Below, in pieces: positions 27,417-36,378 of a stretch of DNA of 46,193 nucleotides (position 1 is the first letter of the stretch; each line of letters opens with the position of its first letter). Location of the stretch: contig CANCMG010000025.1 of assembly GCA_947378965.1 (NCBI GenBank), positions 1 to 46,193 on the forward strand. The letters are read 5' to 3'. Under the pieces are notes generated by a model. The model made no database searches. It saw only the letters and a program-made list of their open reading frames with translations, and was not told the origin of the DNA. The translations under genes and the position numbers were made by a program. Origin of the DNA: Alcaligenaceae bacterium (GTDB lineage: Bacteria; Pseudomonadota; Gammaproteobacteria; Burkholderiales; Burkholderiaceae_B).

Positions 27417-27450
27417 TATTTTGTCTCAGTGGCGTGTTGCGCGGGCGTCG

Positions 27451-28533
27451 TCATTTCTTTGCCCCGCTGTCAAGGGTGGTCGGTGTCGTGGTCACTTTGA
27501 CCACTGCGGGTGCGACGTTGCGTGCGATCTGTTGCGCCGCCGCCGCTTCTTTGGCAACAAACAGTGCGAACTCAGTCGAGGGCATCCCAACGCCCTCTAA
27601 CCCAAGTGTGTCGAATTGCGCGATGACGTCAGGCTGGGCAACGGCTTTGACGATTTCAGCCTGCAGTCGACCCACAATTGCTGCGGGGGCATCGATGGGC
27701 AGCCACAGGCCAAACCAGTTCACGACATTGAAGTCTTTCAGGCCCAACTCTTGCAAGGTGGGCGTATCAGGCATGCCTTTCCAGCGTTTTGCGCCCGTCA
27801 CCGCTAAGGCGCGAAGCCGACCACCTTGCACGTGCTGCTGTGCGATTTGCGTGCCAACAAAAAAGATGTCGATCCGCCCTGCGATTAAATCGTTGATTGA
27901 CTCGGCCACACCTTTGTAAGGGACCGATAAGATCTCGGTGTCGGTCATGGTTTTCATGACTTCAGCCGGGATGTGGCTGGCAGTTCCCAGGCCGGCGTGC
28001 CCGTACGAGAGTTTGCCAGGCTCTTTCTTGGCGAGCGCGATCAGGTCTTTAAATGTCTTGGCAGGTGAGTCAGCGGGTACAACCAACACTTGCCCAAAAT
28101 TTTGAGCGGCTAAGGTGACGTGGGTAAAGTCTTTCACCGGGTCATAGGTGACGTTTTCGTTAAAGGGCGGGATGTTGGTGTGCGAGGCGGTTGTGAAGAG
28201 CCAGGTGTAGCCGTCAGCAGGAAGCTTGGCGACGTAGGCGGTACCCACCAAGCCCCCAGCGCCCAAACGGTTTTCGACGATCACGGTTTGCCCGAGCGAT
28301 ACAGACAGTTTGGGCGCAAGAATGCGCATTAACAGATCAGGTGGGCCGCCCGGTGGCGAAGGTACGATCACCCGAATAGGTTTAGTTGGATAGTTTGACG
28401 CTGCAGCCCCATCGGTAGTTTGTGCCATTGGCGCTAGAGCCGGGACAAGGCAGGCGCTAGCGACGATGAGCAACCGCCGCATGCTACGACATAACCAGAC
28501 TGGTGTTGTGATGAACGCTTGGAAGGCGGACAT
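27451..28533 (-). CDS. Bug family tripartite tricarboxylate transporter binding protein (2)
   Basis: The 360-residue receptor has YPTKPIRVIVPSPPGGPPDL, VIVENRLGAGGLVGTAYVAK, and SVPYKGVAESINDLIAGRID. The GG-PPD variant of the usual GG-TD loop is unusual and lies at the ligand site. The ATG at 28533 has AAGGA 5 bases upstream, giving a long N-region before the hydrophobic core (RRLLIVASACLVPALAPMA); an inner ATG at 28482 is possible. It lies between the Gfo/Idh and deacetylase genes and is likely cotranscribed with them. No transporter membrane genes are present. Confidence 0.94.
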   Translation of the reverse strand: MSAFQAFITTPVWLCRSMRRLLIVASACLVPALAPMAQTTDGAAASNYPTKPIRVIVPSPPGGPPDLLMRILAPKLSVSLGQTVIVENRLGAGGLVGTAYVAKLPADGYTWLFTTASHTNIPPFNENVTYDPVKDFTHVTLAAQNFGQVLVVPADSPAKTFKDLIALAKKEPGKLSYGHAGLGTASHIPAEVMKTMTDTEILSVPYKGVAESINDLIAGRIDIFFVGTQIAQQHVQGGRLRALAVTGAKRWKGMPDTPTLQELGLKDFNVVNWFGLWLPIDAPAAIVGRLQAEIVKAVAQPDVIAQFDTLGLEGVGMPSTEFALFVAKEAAAAQQIARNVAPAVVKVTTTPTTLDSGAKK

Positions 28534-28551
28534 AAAATCCTTGGGGGTAAG

Positions 28552-29562
28552 TTACCCGAGTTGCACGGTGGTGTGCGTCGTTGAAGAACGAATAATGGCC
28601 TCAAGTACTGCGGCATTGCGTACAGCATCGCCGTCAGGAGTGACGAGTGGTTGTTTATGGTTGATGCATGCGGCAAAGTGCTCGAGTTCGGCGCGCTCGG
28701 TGCTGGTTGCCGGAAAGCTTGTGGTCACAGGCTTTTGCTTGTTGGTCACGTTGCTGCGGTCGATCATACAAGTGGTGAGATCCCAGGTATGCAAGTGACC
28801 AACATCACCGACCTTGACCCAGCCATTTGAACCAAAGACTTGCATGCGCCAGGTTTCTGCGGTGGCAATCACGGTACCCAAGTAGCCGGTCGAACCGCCC
28901 GCGAAATGCAGCATCATCGAGGTCGTGTCGTCTGAACCAAAGTCTTGCGCGAGGCGATAGCTTTGTGCGGTGACGCGGTCGATTGGGCCCGCCAAATACA
29001 TCATGGCATCAATCACATGTACCCCGCGGCCAGTCATACCGCCAGCGGGGGATTCGTCAGAGGCGTGCCTCCAGTGGCCCTCGGGAAAGCGATAGGCGCT
29101 TGGCCCGCAAAAATTACCTTCGATATGTAGCACTTTGCCCAAACGACCGTCGTCGATCATGCGGCGAATTTCTTGCAAAGCAGGCTGATAGCGCCAGTTG
29201 TAGCCCACCCCTAAAATAATGTTGTGCTCGGCGGCGGCAAGGGCCGCACGGTGTGTGCTGGCGTGATCTAAACCAAGCGGCTTTTCGCAAAAGACATGTT
29301 TGCCAGCTTTGGCCGCCGCCACAATTTGCTCGGTGTGCATTGAGTGCGGGGTGGCTAAGACCACCGCGTCAATAGACGAATCTGCCAGCACGGCTTCAAA
29401 GCTGTCGAGCAGACGAATCTTGTGCTTGGCGGCAAATTCGCTGGCCTTGGCCGGCGTGCGCGTGGAGCCCGCGACAAATTGGATGTCTTGACTTAAACCT
29501 TGAACGCTGGTGACCAAATTTTGGCCCCAAACGCCCATGCCGATAATTGCCGCGTGAATCAT
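28552..29562 (-). CDS. Gfo/Idh/MocA family oxidoreductase
   Basis: NAD(P)-dependent sugar or inositol-type dehydrogenase. The N-terminal Rossmann motif is AAIIGMGVWGQNLV; the catalytic lysine lies in HVFCEKPLGLDHAS; a later GVGYNWRYQPALQEIRRMID (20 residues) is typical. I start at the ATG at 29562 (MIHAAIIG), giving 336 residues; a GTG at 29598 is in frame but adds a non-conserved lead. It is the first gene of the minus-strand operon, with a 27-base palindrome upstream. Confidence 0.93.
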   Translation of the reverse strand: MIHAAIIGMGVWGQNLVTSVQGLSQDIQFVAGSTRTPAKASEFAAKHKIRLLDSFEAVLADSSIDAVVLATPHSMHTEQIVAAAKAGKHVFCEKPLGLDHASTHRAALAAAEHNIILGVGYNWRYQPALQEIRRMIDDGRLGKVLHIEGNFCGPSAYRFPEGHWRHASDESPAGGMTGRGVHVIDAMMYLAGPIDRVTAQSYRLAQDFGSDDTTSMMLHFAGGSTGYLGTVIATAETWRMQVFGSNGWVKVGDVGHLHTWDLTTCMIDRSNVTNKQKPVTTSFPATSTERAELEHFAACINHKQPLVTPDGDAVRNAAVLEAIIRSSTTHTTVQLG

Positions 29563-29616
29563 ATGTCGTTGTATCCCAAGCAGAGTAAACAGGTGCACGC
29601 GGGTATTGCGCGCAAC

Positions 29617-29643
29617 ATCCCATAAGATGATTGATTATGGGAT
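29617..29643. promoter_or_regulatory. palindromic operator-like site between Gfo/Idh and Bug genes
   Basis: ATCCCATAA and TTATGGGAT form a perfect 9-bp inverted repeat with a 9-base spacer. It starts 55 bases before the Gfo/Idh start, in the divergent gap with the third Bug gene. A half-site spacing of 18 bases centre to centre suits a dimeric repressor. No regulator gene is adjacent. Confidence 0.45.
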
Positions 29644-29788
29644 AAAGAATGACAGATGACAACAGAGGTCAAATGTGTTGTGATCTTTGCTCAGCAGGCT
29701 TTGCCTGAAAAGCCAAATACGATGTTCTAAAGTAAACCGCGTCTGAAAAGCTAAGTAGGGCACTCTAAATTAACAGAAAGGATCAGAT

Positions 29789-30769
29789 ATGACACGTTTC
29801 AGTGCTCTCACCGCACTTCGCACCGCACTGGCCGCACTCTTACTCTTTTCGGCGACCTTTGCACAGGCGCAGACTTGGCCCGCGAGGTCTTTGCGCCTGG
29901 TGATTCCCTTTGCGCCGGGTGGTGGCACAGACATTCTGGCCCGCGTGATCGCGCCTAAGCTCTCTGAAGTGCTGGGCCAACAGGTAGTGGTTGAAAACAA
30001 GCCGGGCGCTTCGAGCATCATCGGGTCGCAAATCGTTGTGCAAGCTGCACCCGATGGGTATACCTTGATGATGGTGGATTCATCGATTTACGTGAATCCT
30101 GGGTTGCGCGCAGAGCTGCCTTACAACACCATGAAAGACTTGACGCCCATCGTACACATGGCCGTGGCACCGGTGATTTTGGTGGTGCACCCTTCAGTGC
30201 CGGCTCAGACGCTCGCTGAGCTGATTGCCTTGGGCAAAGCCAAGCCAGAAAGCTTGTTGTATGGGTCGGGCGGCAACGGCTCTTCGCCACATATGGCGGG
30301 TGAACTATTCAATATCGCCTCGGGTGTGCCGATCACCCATGTGCCCTACAAGGGAACGGGTGAGGCGTTATCGGCCGTGTTGGCGGGCCAAGTGCCGTTG
30401 ACGTATTCTGGGATTAGTTCGGTACGGCAAGCTGTTGAGGCAGGGCGCCTGCGCGCGCTCGCACTCACAGGTGCTCAGCGCAATGCCGCCTTACCCAACG
30501 TGCCGACCTTTGCTGAAAGTGGTCTGCCCAGCGTGGATTGCAGTAGCCACTGGGGCCTGCTGGGCCCTGCCGGGATGCCACCAGAGGTTGTTGCAAAATT
30601 GAATGCCGCTGTCAATCAAGTACTGGCCGACGCGGCGATTAAAGAGCGCATCACCGCGCTTGGGTATGACGTGGCGGGCGGTGCGCCAGCGGCATATACA
30701 AAGTTACTTGAAACCGAAATTGAAAAATGGCGCAAAGTGATAAAAACCGCGGGGATCAGGGCGAGCTGA
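29789..30769 (+). CDS. Bug family tripartite tricarboxylate transporter binding protein (3)
   Basis: A 326-residue periplasmic receptor. Its signal peptide (TALAALLLFSATFAQAQ) is followed by WPARSLRLVIPFAPGGGTDI, VVVENKPGASSIIGSQIVVQ, and GSGGNGSSPHMAGELFN and ITHVPYKGTGEALSAVLAGQ. The SD AAAGGA lies 7 bases before the ATG. It is monocistronic by appearance and divergent from the Gfo/Idh operon, sharing its gap and possible operator. Ligand unknown. Confidence 0.95.
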   Translation: MTRFSALTALRTALAALLLFSATFAQAQTWPARSLRLVIPFAPGGGTDILARVIAPKLSEVLGQQVVVENKPGASSIIGSQIVVQAAPDGYTLMMVDSSIYVNPGLRAELPYNTMKDLTPIVHMAVAPVILVVHPSVPAQTLAELIALGKAKPESLLYGSGGNGSSPHMAGELFNIASGVPITHVPYKGTGEALSAVLAGQVPLTYSGISSVRQAVEAGRLRALALTGAQRNAALPNVPTFAESGLPSVDCSSHWGLLGPAGMPPEVVAKLNAAVNQVLADAAIKERITALGYDVAGGAPAAYTKLLETEIEKWRKVIKTAGIRAS

Positions 30770-31010
30770 GGCGAGCCACAGCACAACACGCGCAGGCGGC
30801 TTTAGTCTGCGTCAGTTGTTAAGTGGAGCGCGATGCAGGGTGCACCGACCACTTTAGCCGTGGCTAATTTTTGAAGGTCAAGCCCCAATCGTCGCGACAA
30901 ATTACAGTATAAAAATTAATCATACAAAAACCGCTTTACAAAAAGCAATCAAGCAAAATGCAACCAAGCAAACAATAACTAAGCAAACAATCAAATAAAC
31001 AGGACCCTTT

Positions 31011-31808
31011 ATGCAACATTATCTAAACCGTGACGGCTTGAAACTCGCCTATTACGTTGATGACTTTACACCGCCCTGGGTCAAACCCCAGACGGTGTTT
31101 CTCCTCCACGCTGCAATGGGCAATTCTCAACGCTGGTTTCGCTGGGTGCCAGAGCTTGCGAAGCATTACCGCGTGATTCGTATGGATTTGCGTGGACACG
31201 GGCAGTCGACGATCCCCTCTTCAGAGCAGGCTTTCTCGTTACAGCATTTAGTTGACGATGCCGCAGCGCTGCTAGACCATCTAGGCTGCGAACAGGCGCA
31301 CGTCGTGGGTAACTCGGCGGGTGGCTATGTGGCGCAGCAACTGGCGTTGCAGTACCCCGCTCGAGTTAAGACGTTGGCGTTATTCGGCGCGACGCCCGGT
31401 TTGAAAAATAGCCATGCCCCCACCTGGATCCCGAAGATTCAGCAAATTGGTTTAAAAAAGTTTCTATCCGATACGATTCACGAGCGCTTTGATGAAACCG
31501 CTGACCCGGCGTTAGTGGCCTGGTTTATTGAACAGGCCGGCTCAAATGACCCAGCCTTTATTGGCCGGTTCGTGCTGCATATGTGCACGCATGATTTCAT
31601 GGAAGAACTCGTGGGCATTAAGTGCCCAACCTTGATTGTGGCGGCTGGCAAAGAGTCAATCGGACACGCTGACGCCTACGAGCAAATGCATCAGCGCATC
31701 AAGGGTTCTGAGGTCGCCTATGTGGATACCGCTGGGCATAATATTTGCGACGGGTACGCTGAACATTGTGCTCAACTGCTCATGTCGTTTTTGAGTCGCC
31801 AGGCGTGA
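31011..31808 (+). CDS. alpha/beta hydrolase (1)
   Basis: A 265-residue serine hydrolase. The nucleophile elbow is VVGNSAGGYVAQQLAL, the oxyanion region FLLHAAMGNSQRWF, and the final catalytic His lies in VDTAGHNICDGYAEHC. Relatives include 3-oxoadipate enol-lactonase-like and esterase families; the substrate cannot be read. The SD AGGA lies before the ATG at 31011. The 240 bases upstream hold an AT-rich stretch with several AAGCAA units and TATAAA at about 30909. Confidence 0.92.
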   Translation: MQHYLNRDGLKLAYYVDDFTPPWVKPQTVFLLHAAMGNSQRWFRWVPELAKHYRVIRMDLRGHGQSTIPSSEQAFSLQHLVDDAAALLDHLGCEQAHVVGNSAGGYVAQQLALQYPARVKTLALFGATPGLKNSHAPTWIPKIQQIGLKKFLSDTIHERFDETADPALVAWFIEQAGSNDPAFIGRFVLHMCTHDFMEELVGIKCPTLIVAAGKESIGHADAYEQMHQRIKGSEVAYVDTAGHNICDGYAEHCAQLLMSFLSRQA

Positions 31809-31902
31809 AGAACTAGGTGCGAACGTTGGGGTCTGAAGCGATCAGGTGTAACGCCCCTCACCTTTGTCCACACAAAGGCAAGGGCGCGTCTGCTGCGCTT
31901 GT

Positions 31903-32715
31903 TTAAAGCACTTTAGCGGCCCAGCTGAGTACTGCCCCAGTAAACTCAGCCAGGCGCGTCACCGGAAAAAAATGGCCGCCATCTTCAAGCAGATGCAAAG
32001 TTGAACCGGGCATCAGCGCGGCCATCTCTTCTTGTAAAAACGCGGGCACGATTAAATCGTCGCGTGCGCCAATATTTAAGACGGGCACCTTGATGCGCGC
32101 CACGTCAGCACTTCGGTCAAACGCCATGATGGCGTCGATGCGTTCTGCCACAATGTTTTGTGCAGCGGGGCTCAGCGGCGCCGCGGCACGTGAGGCCTCC
32201 AACGCGCCCCAGTTGGCGTTGAGCCAGCTTGGTTCATGCGAATAAAACGTGGCTGACACGGCATAAGCCATCGGATCGCTTCGCAACAGGCCTTTACGCA
32301 ACTTAAAAAGCTCTTGCATGTAGCGATTAGGAGTGGTCCAGGTGCCGGTTAAAACGCAGGCCTTAGCATGCTGTGGTGAGCGCAGGGCAATGGCTTGTGT
32401 AATGCACCCGCCTGTCGAGTGCCCCAAAATGATTGCAGACTCAATCGCAAGATGGTCAAGTACTGCAATGCAATCATCGGCCAACTGGTCGATGGTGACC
32501 GCTGCTGTGCCGCGCGAGCTTGCACCGATGCCGCGCTGATCGAGTCGAATCACCCGGTGCGCGGCGGTGAGTGCGGGCAGACACGGATTCCAGTAGGCGG
32601 CGGCACCCCCAAGTCCGCTAATGAGTAATAGCGGGGTGCCGGCACCTTCTGCAAAAACTTTTAAACAGGCGCCGTCAGGCAGGGTGACATTGTGGGTCTG
32701 ACTCGATTGCGACAT
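31903..32715 (-). CDS. alpha/beta hydrolase (2)
   Basis: A 270-residue alpha/beta hydrolase. The nucleophile is in IILGHSTGGCITQAIAL, the oxyanion loop in LLLISGLGGAAAYWNP, an acidic residue in LNIGARDDLIVPAF, and the His in LEDGGHFFPV. It resembles the 3-oxoadipate enol-lactonase / pimeloyl-ester hydrolase group. It converges with the first hydrolase gene. The two are not close copies, so this is not a recent duplication. Confidence 0.92.
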   Translation of the reverse strand: MSQSSQTHNVTLPDGACLKVFAEGAGTPLLLISGLGGAAAYWNPCLPALTAAHRVIRLDQRGIGASSRGTAAVTIDQLADDCIAVLDHLAIESAIILGHSTGGCITQAIALRSPQHAKACVLTGTWTTPNRYMQELFKLRKGLLRSDPMAYAVSATFYSHEPSWLNANWGALEASRAAAPLSPAAQNIVAERIDAIMAFDRSADVARIKVPVLNIGARDDLIVPAFLQEEMAALMPGSTLHLLEDGGHFFPVTRLAEFTGAVLSWAAKVL

Positions 32716-32912
32716 AGGGCCTCGCTTTGCTTACGCACATGTGCTCAAGCCCCTAGTGTGCCTACTTTTTCTTAAAAAAGAAATTCAAAACTTTTGCGGT
32801 GATGCTTTTTGACTCTGCAGCGACGCGCGCTGATTGGCCATCGGTTACGCTTAGCCCTGCAGCGCTCGGTTTGGAGAAGCGCAGCGTTACGTTGGACCAA
32901 GAGAGGACGGCA

Positions 32913-33377
32913 ATGATCAAACATCAAATGTGCGCGCAACGATTTTTTGAAGATTTTGTGTTGGGCGAGCGCTTCAATTTACCCTCACGTACGATGACTG
33001 AGGCGCTGTTTGCTGCCTTCTCGTTGGCGAGCGGTGACAATCACCCTGTTCATTACGACCTTGAATACTGTCGAGCACATGGCATGCCACATATGTTGGC
33101 GCATGGGTACCAGGTGCTCATTCAAACGGCCGCAGGTGCGGGCTTGTTTCCGCACATGGTTGAAGAGTCGTTAAAGGCTTTCATCGAACAAAGTAGCAAG
33201 TTTTTGCAGCCAGTGTTTGTTGGCGATACCTTGTACTCAAGCTTGACCGTGGCTGACTTGGTTGCGAATCGTACGACGGGCGTCTTGACCATGCACTCTG
33301 AGATCCGCAATCAGAATGATGTCATCGTCATGCAAGGCATGCAAAAGTATTTATTGCGCAAGCGTAGTCATGAGTGA
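32913..33377 (+). CDS. MaoC-like hot-dog dehydratase
   Basis: A 154-residue single hot-dog domain. The hydratase-2 motif is present as SGDNHPVHYDLEYCRAHGMP with the following LAHGYQVLIQTAAGAG; the D and H of the pattern are the expected catalytic pair. FFEDFVLGERFNLPSRTMTE is typical of the N-terminus. The ATG at 32913 follows GAGAGGA; the frame is open back to 32799 but that lead is not conserved-looking. Probable enoyl-CoA hydratase or related, acting on an unknown acyl-CoA. It overlaps the next gene by 8 bases. Confidence 0.9.
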   Translation: MIKHQMCAQRFFEDFVLGERFNLPSRTMTEALFAAFSLASGDNHPVHYDLEYCRAHGMPHMLAHGYQVLIQTAAGAGLFPHMVEESLKAFIEQSSKFLQPVFVGDTLYSSLTVADLVANRTTGVLTMHSEIRNQNDVIVMQGMQKYLLRKRSHE

Positions 33378-33690
33378 TGATAATCAGATCGTGATTCCGC
33401 CTTCTTTCATTGCGTTATTTGTTGAGCCAGGGCGTACCAAGCCCAGCGCAACAAAAGAGGTGATTTACGAGCGCTATGATTTTTGTGAAGACATGGCGAG
33501 CATGTTGACTGAACAGGCAAGTGCCAAGCTATGGGAACTTGGTATTACCGAGGCTGACGTGCTTGAACGCATCTACCAAGGGCTAACGGTTGCCGATGTT
33601 GGGGTGAATGTCCCTGAGGCACAGTGGGTGGTCACGCGTTTGGCCGAGTTGCTCGGTTGGCAGACGGACTGGGCAGCGGGTGCAGCCTGA
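33370..33690 (+). CDS. small conserved-looking protein, unknown function
   Basis: The ATG at 33370 overlaps the MaoC stop by 8 bases, so translation is probably coupled. The 106-residue product (MSDDNQIVIPPSFIALFVEP, then TKEVIYERYDFCEDMASMLT) is helical and has no signal or membrane segment. I do not recognise a defined domain. Its Alcaligenaceae-style look suggests a lineage-conserved protein. It may partner the hot-dog enzyme, but there is no motif to say how. Confidence 0.7.
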   Translation: MSDDNQIVIPPSFIALFVEPGRTKPSATKEVIYERYDFCEDMASMLTEQASAKLWELGITEADVLERIYQGLTVADVGVNVPEAQWVVTRLAELLGWQTDWAAGAA

Positions 33691-33787
33691 GCAACTTCTA
33701 GTGACTTGGTACGACGTACCGCTATTTGCTGCGACTTGCGGTGACATGCCACGCTGCGCTTCGACGTGCGGCGACTTGGGCCGAGGC

Positions 33788-34261
33788 TTACCGTATTTTT
33801 AAGCCGCCCCCAGGGCTGCGGGGTGTCGCGTAGGGGCTTGGTGCGAGGTAAGGGCTTTGCCCACCAGCCGAAATTTCAGGGCTCACCGGTGGTTGGGTGG
33901 GGGCTGCGCCGCGTGGTGGGCTTAAGCCAGCAGCAGGGTTTGCTTTTTCGGGATACAACCCTTGATGAATCGTCGGCTCAGAGGGTTCAGTCTTAGCAGG
34001 TGCCGCTGCAGTGCCGCCAGAGACCGGCGCGGCGGCTGGCTCAGGTTTGGCAGCGGCTGGCTCGGGTTGCGTCGCTGCCTCTGCGGGCGGGGCAGGCATT
34101 AAATCCAAAATTGAGCCTGAGCTTGAATACGGTACGCCCGGCGTCAAGCCGCCAGGGTTGAACCTAAGCCCGCTTTGCGCCCGCGTATCGCTCGGCAAAA
34201 AGGCCGCTGCCGCGACGAGCACGAGTGCTGCTGATAGGGTGATGCGAAACATCTGTGCCAC
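33788..34261 (-). CDS. exported proline/alanine-rich protein
   Basis: The GTG at 34261 (GGAG 6 bases upstream) gives about 157 residues; an ATG at 34252 is the alternative. The signal peptide is MFRITLSAALVLVAAAAFLP with a DTRAQ cleavage region. The rest is low complexity: repeated PEPAAAKPEPAAAP, then PSPYATPRSPGGGLKIR. No domain is visible; a periplasmic linker-like or surface protein is possible. It is divergent from the alcohol dehydrogenase gene. Confidence 0.6.
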   Translation of the reverse strand: MAQMFRITLSAALVLVAAAAFLPSDTRAQSGLRFNPGGLTPGVPYSSSGSILDLMPAPPAEAATQPEPAAAKPEPAAAPVSGGTAAAPAKTEPSEPTIHQGLYPEKANPAAGLSPPRGAAPTQPPVSPEISAGGQSPYLAPSPYATPRSPGGGLKIR

Positions 34262-34395
34262 GACCAACTCCGCTTGAACCGAACGCAAATTCTACTCTTG
34301 TGCAGCGTTCTGTCACGCTGATTGTTTTGGTGCTCCAAAGCATGCGGGATGCTTTATCATCCTCAAAATCACTAAAAACAACAGGGAGCGACAAC

Positions 34396-35535
34396 ATGGC
34401 ACTGATTAATTACATCACGCAAATTCAATTCGACTTCGGCGTGGTGGCACTGCTGCAGTCAGAGTGTGACCGAGTCGGAATCAAGCGCCCGATGATTGTG
34501 ACCGACGCCGGTGTGCGTGCGGTGGGCATTATCGATAAGGTGCTGGCGCAGTTAAAAAACGCTGATGCGGTCGGTATCTATGACCAAACACCCCCTAATC
34601 CAACAGAGGCTGCAACGCGCGATGCCCTGAAGATTTACCGCGAGGGTAAATTTGACGGCTTGATCGCCGTGGGCGGTGGTTCGGCGATGGATCTCGCCAA
34701 AGCCGTCGCAGTGATGGCAACGCACGCGGGCGATTTGAAGCATTTTGCAGCGATTGAGGGTGGGGTTGCGCGAATTACAGCCGCCACGGCACCGGTGATT
34801 GCGATCCCAACCACGTCGGGCACAGGCAGCGAAGTTGGCCGTGGCGCGATGCTCATCCTGGATGACGGCCGCAAGGTGGGTATTTTGTCGCCCTATGTGG
34901 TGCCAAGATCGGCGATTTGCGATCCAGAATTGACCCTTGACTTGCCCCCACTGCTCACGGCCGCGACCGGAATGGATGCGATTACACATTGCTGTGAGGC
35001 GTTCATGTCCTCGGCCTTGAATTTTCCGGCCGAAGGGATTGCCTTAGACGGCTTATGGCGCGGCTGGGCACATATCGAGCGTGCCACCAAACAACCGCAC
35101 GACCGCGAGGCACGCTTTCATATGATGAGTGCTTCAACGCAGGGTGCAATGTCGTTTCAGAAGGGCCTGGGCGCCGTGCATAGCCTGAGCCATTCGTTAG
35201 GCGGAATGAACCCTCGACTGCACCATGGCACGCTGAATGCAATGTTTTTGCCTGCTGTGATTACGTTTAATCAAAGCGAGGCGTCGATGCAAAAGGGCAA
35301 AAAGCTTGACCGCTTAGCGCAGGCAATGGGGCTGGGTCAGGGCGCCGAGGTTGCTCCCGCGATCAAGGCAATGAACCAGCGCCTTGGTTTGCCTTCGGGT
35401 TTGGCTGCCATGGGTGTGACTGAAGATATGTTTGGCAAAATCATTGAAGGGGCGATGGCAGACCATTGCCATAAGACGAATCCACGTATTGCTAGCGCAG
35501 AGGATTACGCCTCGCTACTGCGTCAGTCGATGTAA
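34396..35535 (+). CDS. iron-containing alcohol dehydrogenase
   Basis: A 379-residue group III dehydrogenase. The NAD(P) motif GGGSAMDLAKAVAVMA, the IPTTSGTGSEVGRGAML loop and the metal-binding region DAITHCCEAFMSS with HSLSHSLGGMNPRLHHGTLN (His residues) are all present. It is closest in style to 4-hydroxybutyrate or maleylacetate-type reductases. The ATG at 34396 follows AGGGAG by 7 bases; the frame is open back to 34255 but overlaps the divergent gene. Substrate unknown. Confidence 0.94.
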   Translation: MALINYITQIQFDFGVVALLQSECDRVGIKRPMIVTDAGVRAVGIIDKVLAQLKNADAVGIYDQTPPNPTEAATRDALKIYREGKFDGLIAVGGGSAMDLAKAVAVMATHAGDLKHFAAIEGGVARITAATAPVIAIPTTSGTGSEVGRGAMLILDDGRKVGILSPYVVPRSAICDPELTLDLPPLLTAATGMDAITHCCEAFMSSALNFPAEGIALDGLWRGWAHIERATKQPHDREARFHMMSASTQGAMSFQKGLGAVHSLSHSLGGMNPRLHHGTLNAMFLPAVITFNQSEASMQKGKKLDRLAQAMGLGQGAEVAPAIKAMNQRLGLPSGLAAMGVTEDMFGKIIEGAMADHCHKTNPRIASAEDYASLLRQSM

Positions 35536-35659
35536 GGATTGAGCCAAGTGCAGAGCCCACCAGCCTTTGGCGGTGCTCTGGCGCTGCCTGAGCGGGGTCG
35601 CGTTCAGCCTGGCGCCATGCTTTAAAAGGCGCACGCGAGGCCAGTCGCGACCTGTTGTG

Positions 35660-36202
35660 TTACGCGGCCGAAGCTTCTTTGGCGTAGCGCGCCAAACCCT
35701 CAAGAATTTCTTGGTGCGCGTCGTCAACGCCGTACCAACCATCAACCTTGACCCATTTGCCTTGCTCAAGGTCTTTGTAGTGCTCAAAAAAGTGCTGAAT
35801 CGCATTTAGGCGCATCGGGTTGATATCCGAGGCTTGTTTCCAGTGGCTGTAAATGGGCAGAATTTTGTCTTCGGGGACTGCCAATAATTTGGCATCGTCA
35901 CCTGCCTCGTCTTTCATTTTAAGCACGCCCAACGCACGGCAACGCACCACTACGCCTGGGATTACCGGAAAGGGAGTAATCACTAACACGTCAACTGGAT
36001 CGCCATCGCCTGCGATGGTTTTGGGGATGTAGCCGTAGTTACACGGATAGTGCATGGCGGTACCCATGAAGCGGTCAACAAAGATCGCCCCTGACTCTTT
36101 ATCAACCTCATATTTGATCGGATCGGCGTTCATCGAGATCTCGATGATCACATTAAAGGACTCGGGAAGCTTTTTTCCGGGGCTGACTTTATCAAGACTC
36201 AT
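35660..36202 (-). CDS. ppa: inorganic pyrophosphatase
   Basis: Family I soluble pyrophosphatase of 180 residues. The signature DGDPVDVLV is present, as are [28 protein letters not shown] and the KWVKVDGW C-terminal region. It hydrolyses pyrophosphate in the cytoplasm and pulls biosynthetic reactions forward. It is divergent from the membrane pyrophosphatase gene hppA, with a 176-base gap, so both pyrophosphate-consuming routes share one regulatory region. That gap contains ACTAGC GGG GCTAGT (36288-36302), a short palindrome. Confidence 0.96.
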   Translation of the reverse strand: MSLDKVSPGKKLPESFNVIIEISMNADPIKYEVDKESGAIFVDRFMGTAMHYPCNYGYIPKTIAGDGDPVDVLVITPFPVIPGVVVRCRALGVLKMKDEAGDDAKLLAVPEDKILPIYSHWKQASDINPMRLNAIQHFFEHYKDLEQGKWVKVDGWYGVDDAHQEILEGLARYAKEASAA

Positions 36203-36378
36203 GAGTGTTTTTGCTGCAGGTTGATTAGTGAATACCCTAATGTTAACAAAGAAACAAACCGCCCCTCTCGCCTAAGTTTTGCGACATACTAGCGGGGCTA
36301 GTTCTTCCAGTGTCACAAACGGCCGACGGCTGCGTATAAAAAACGATTTAAGACAACACACTTTAGGAGTTTTCGAGC

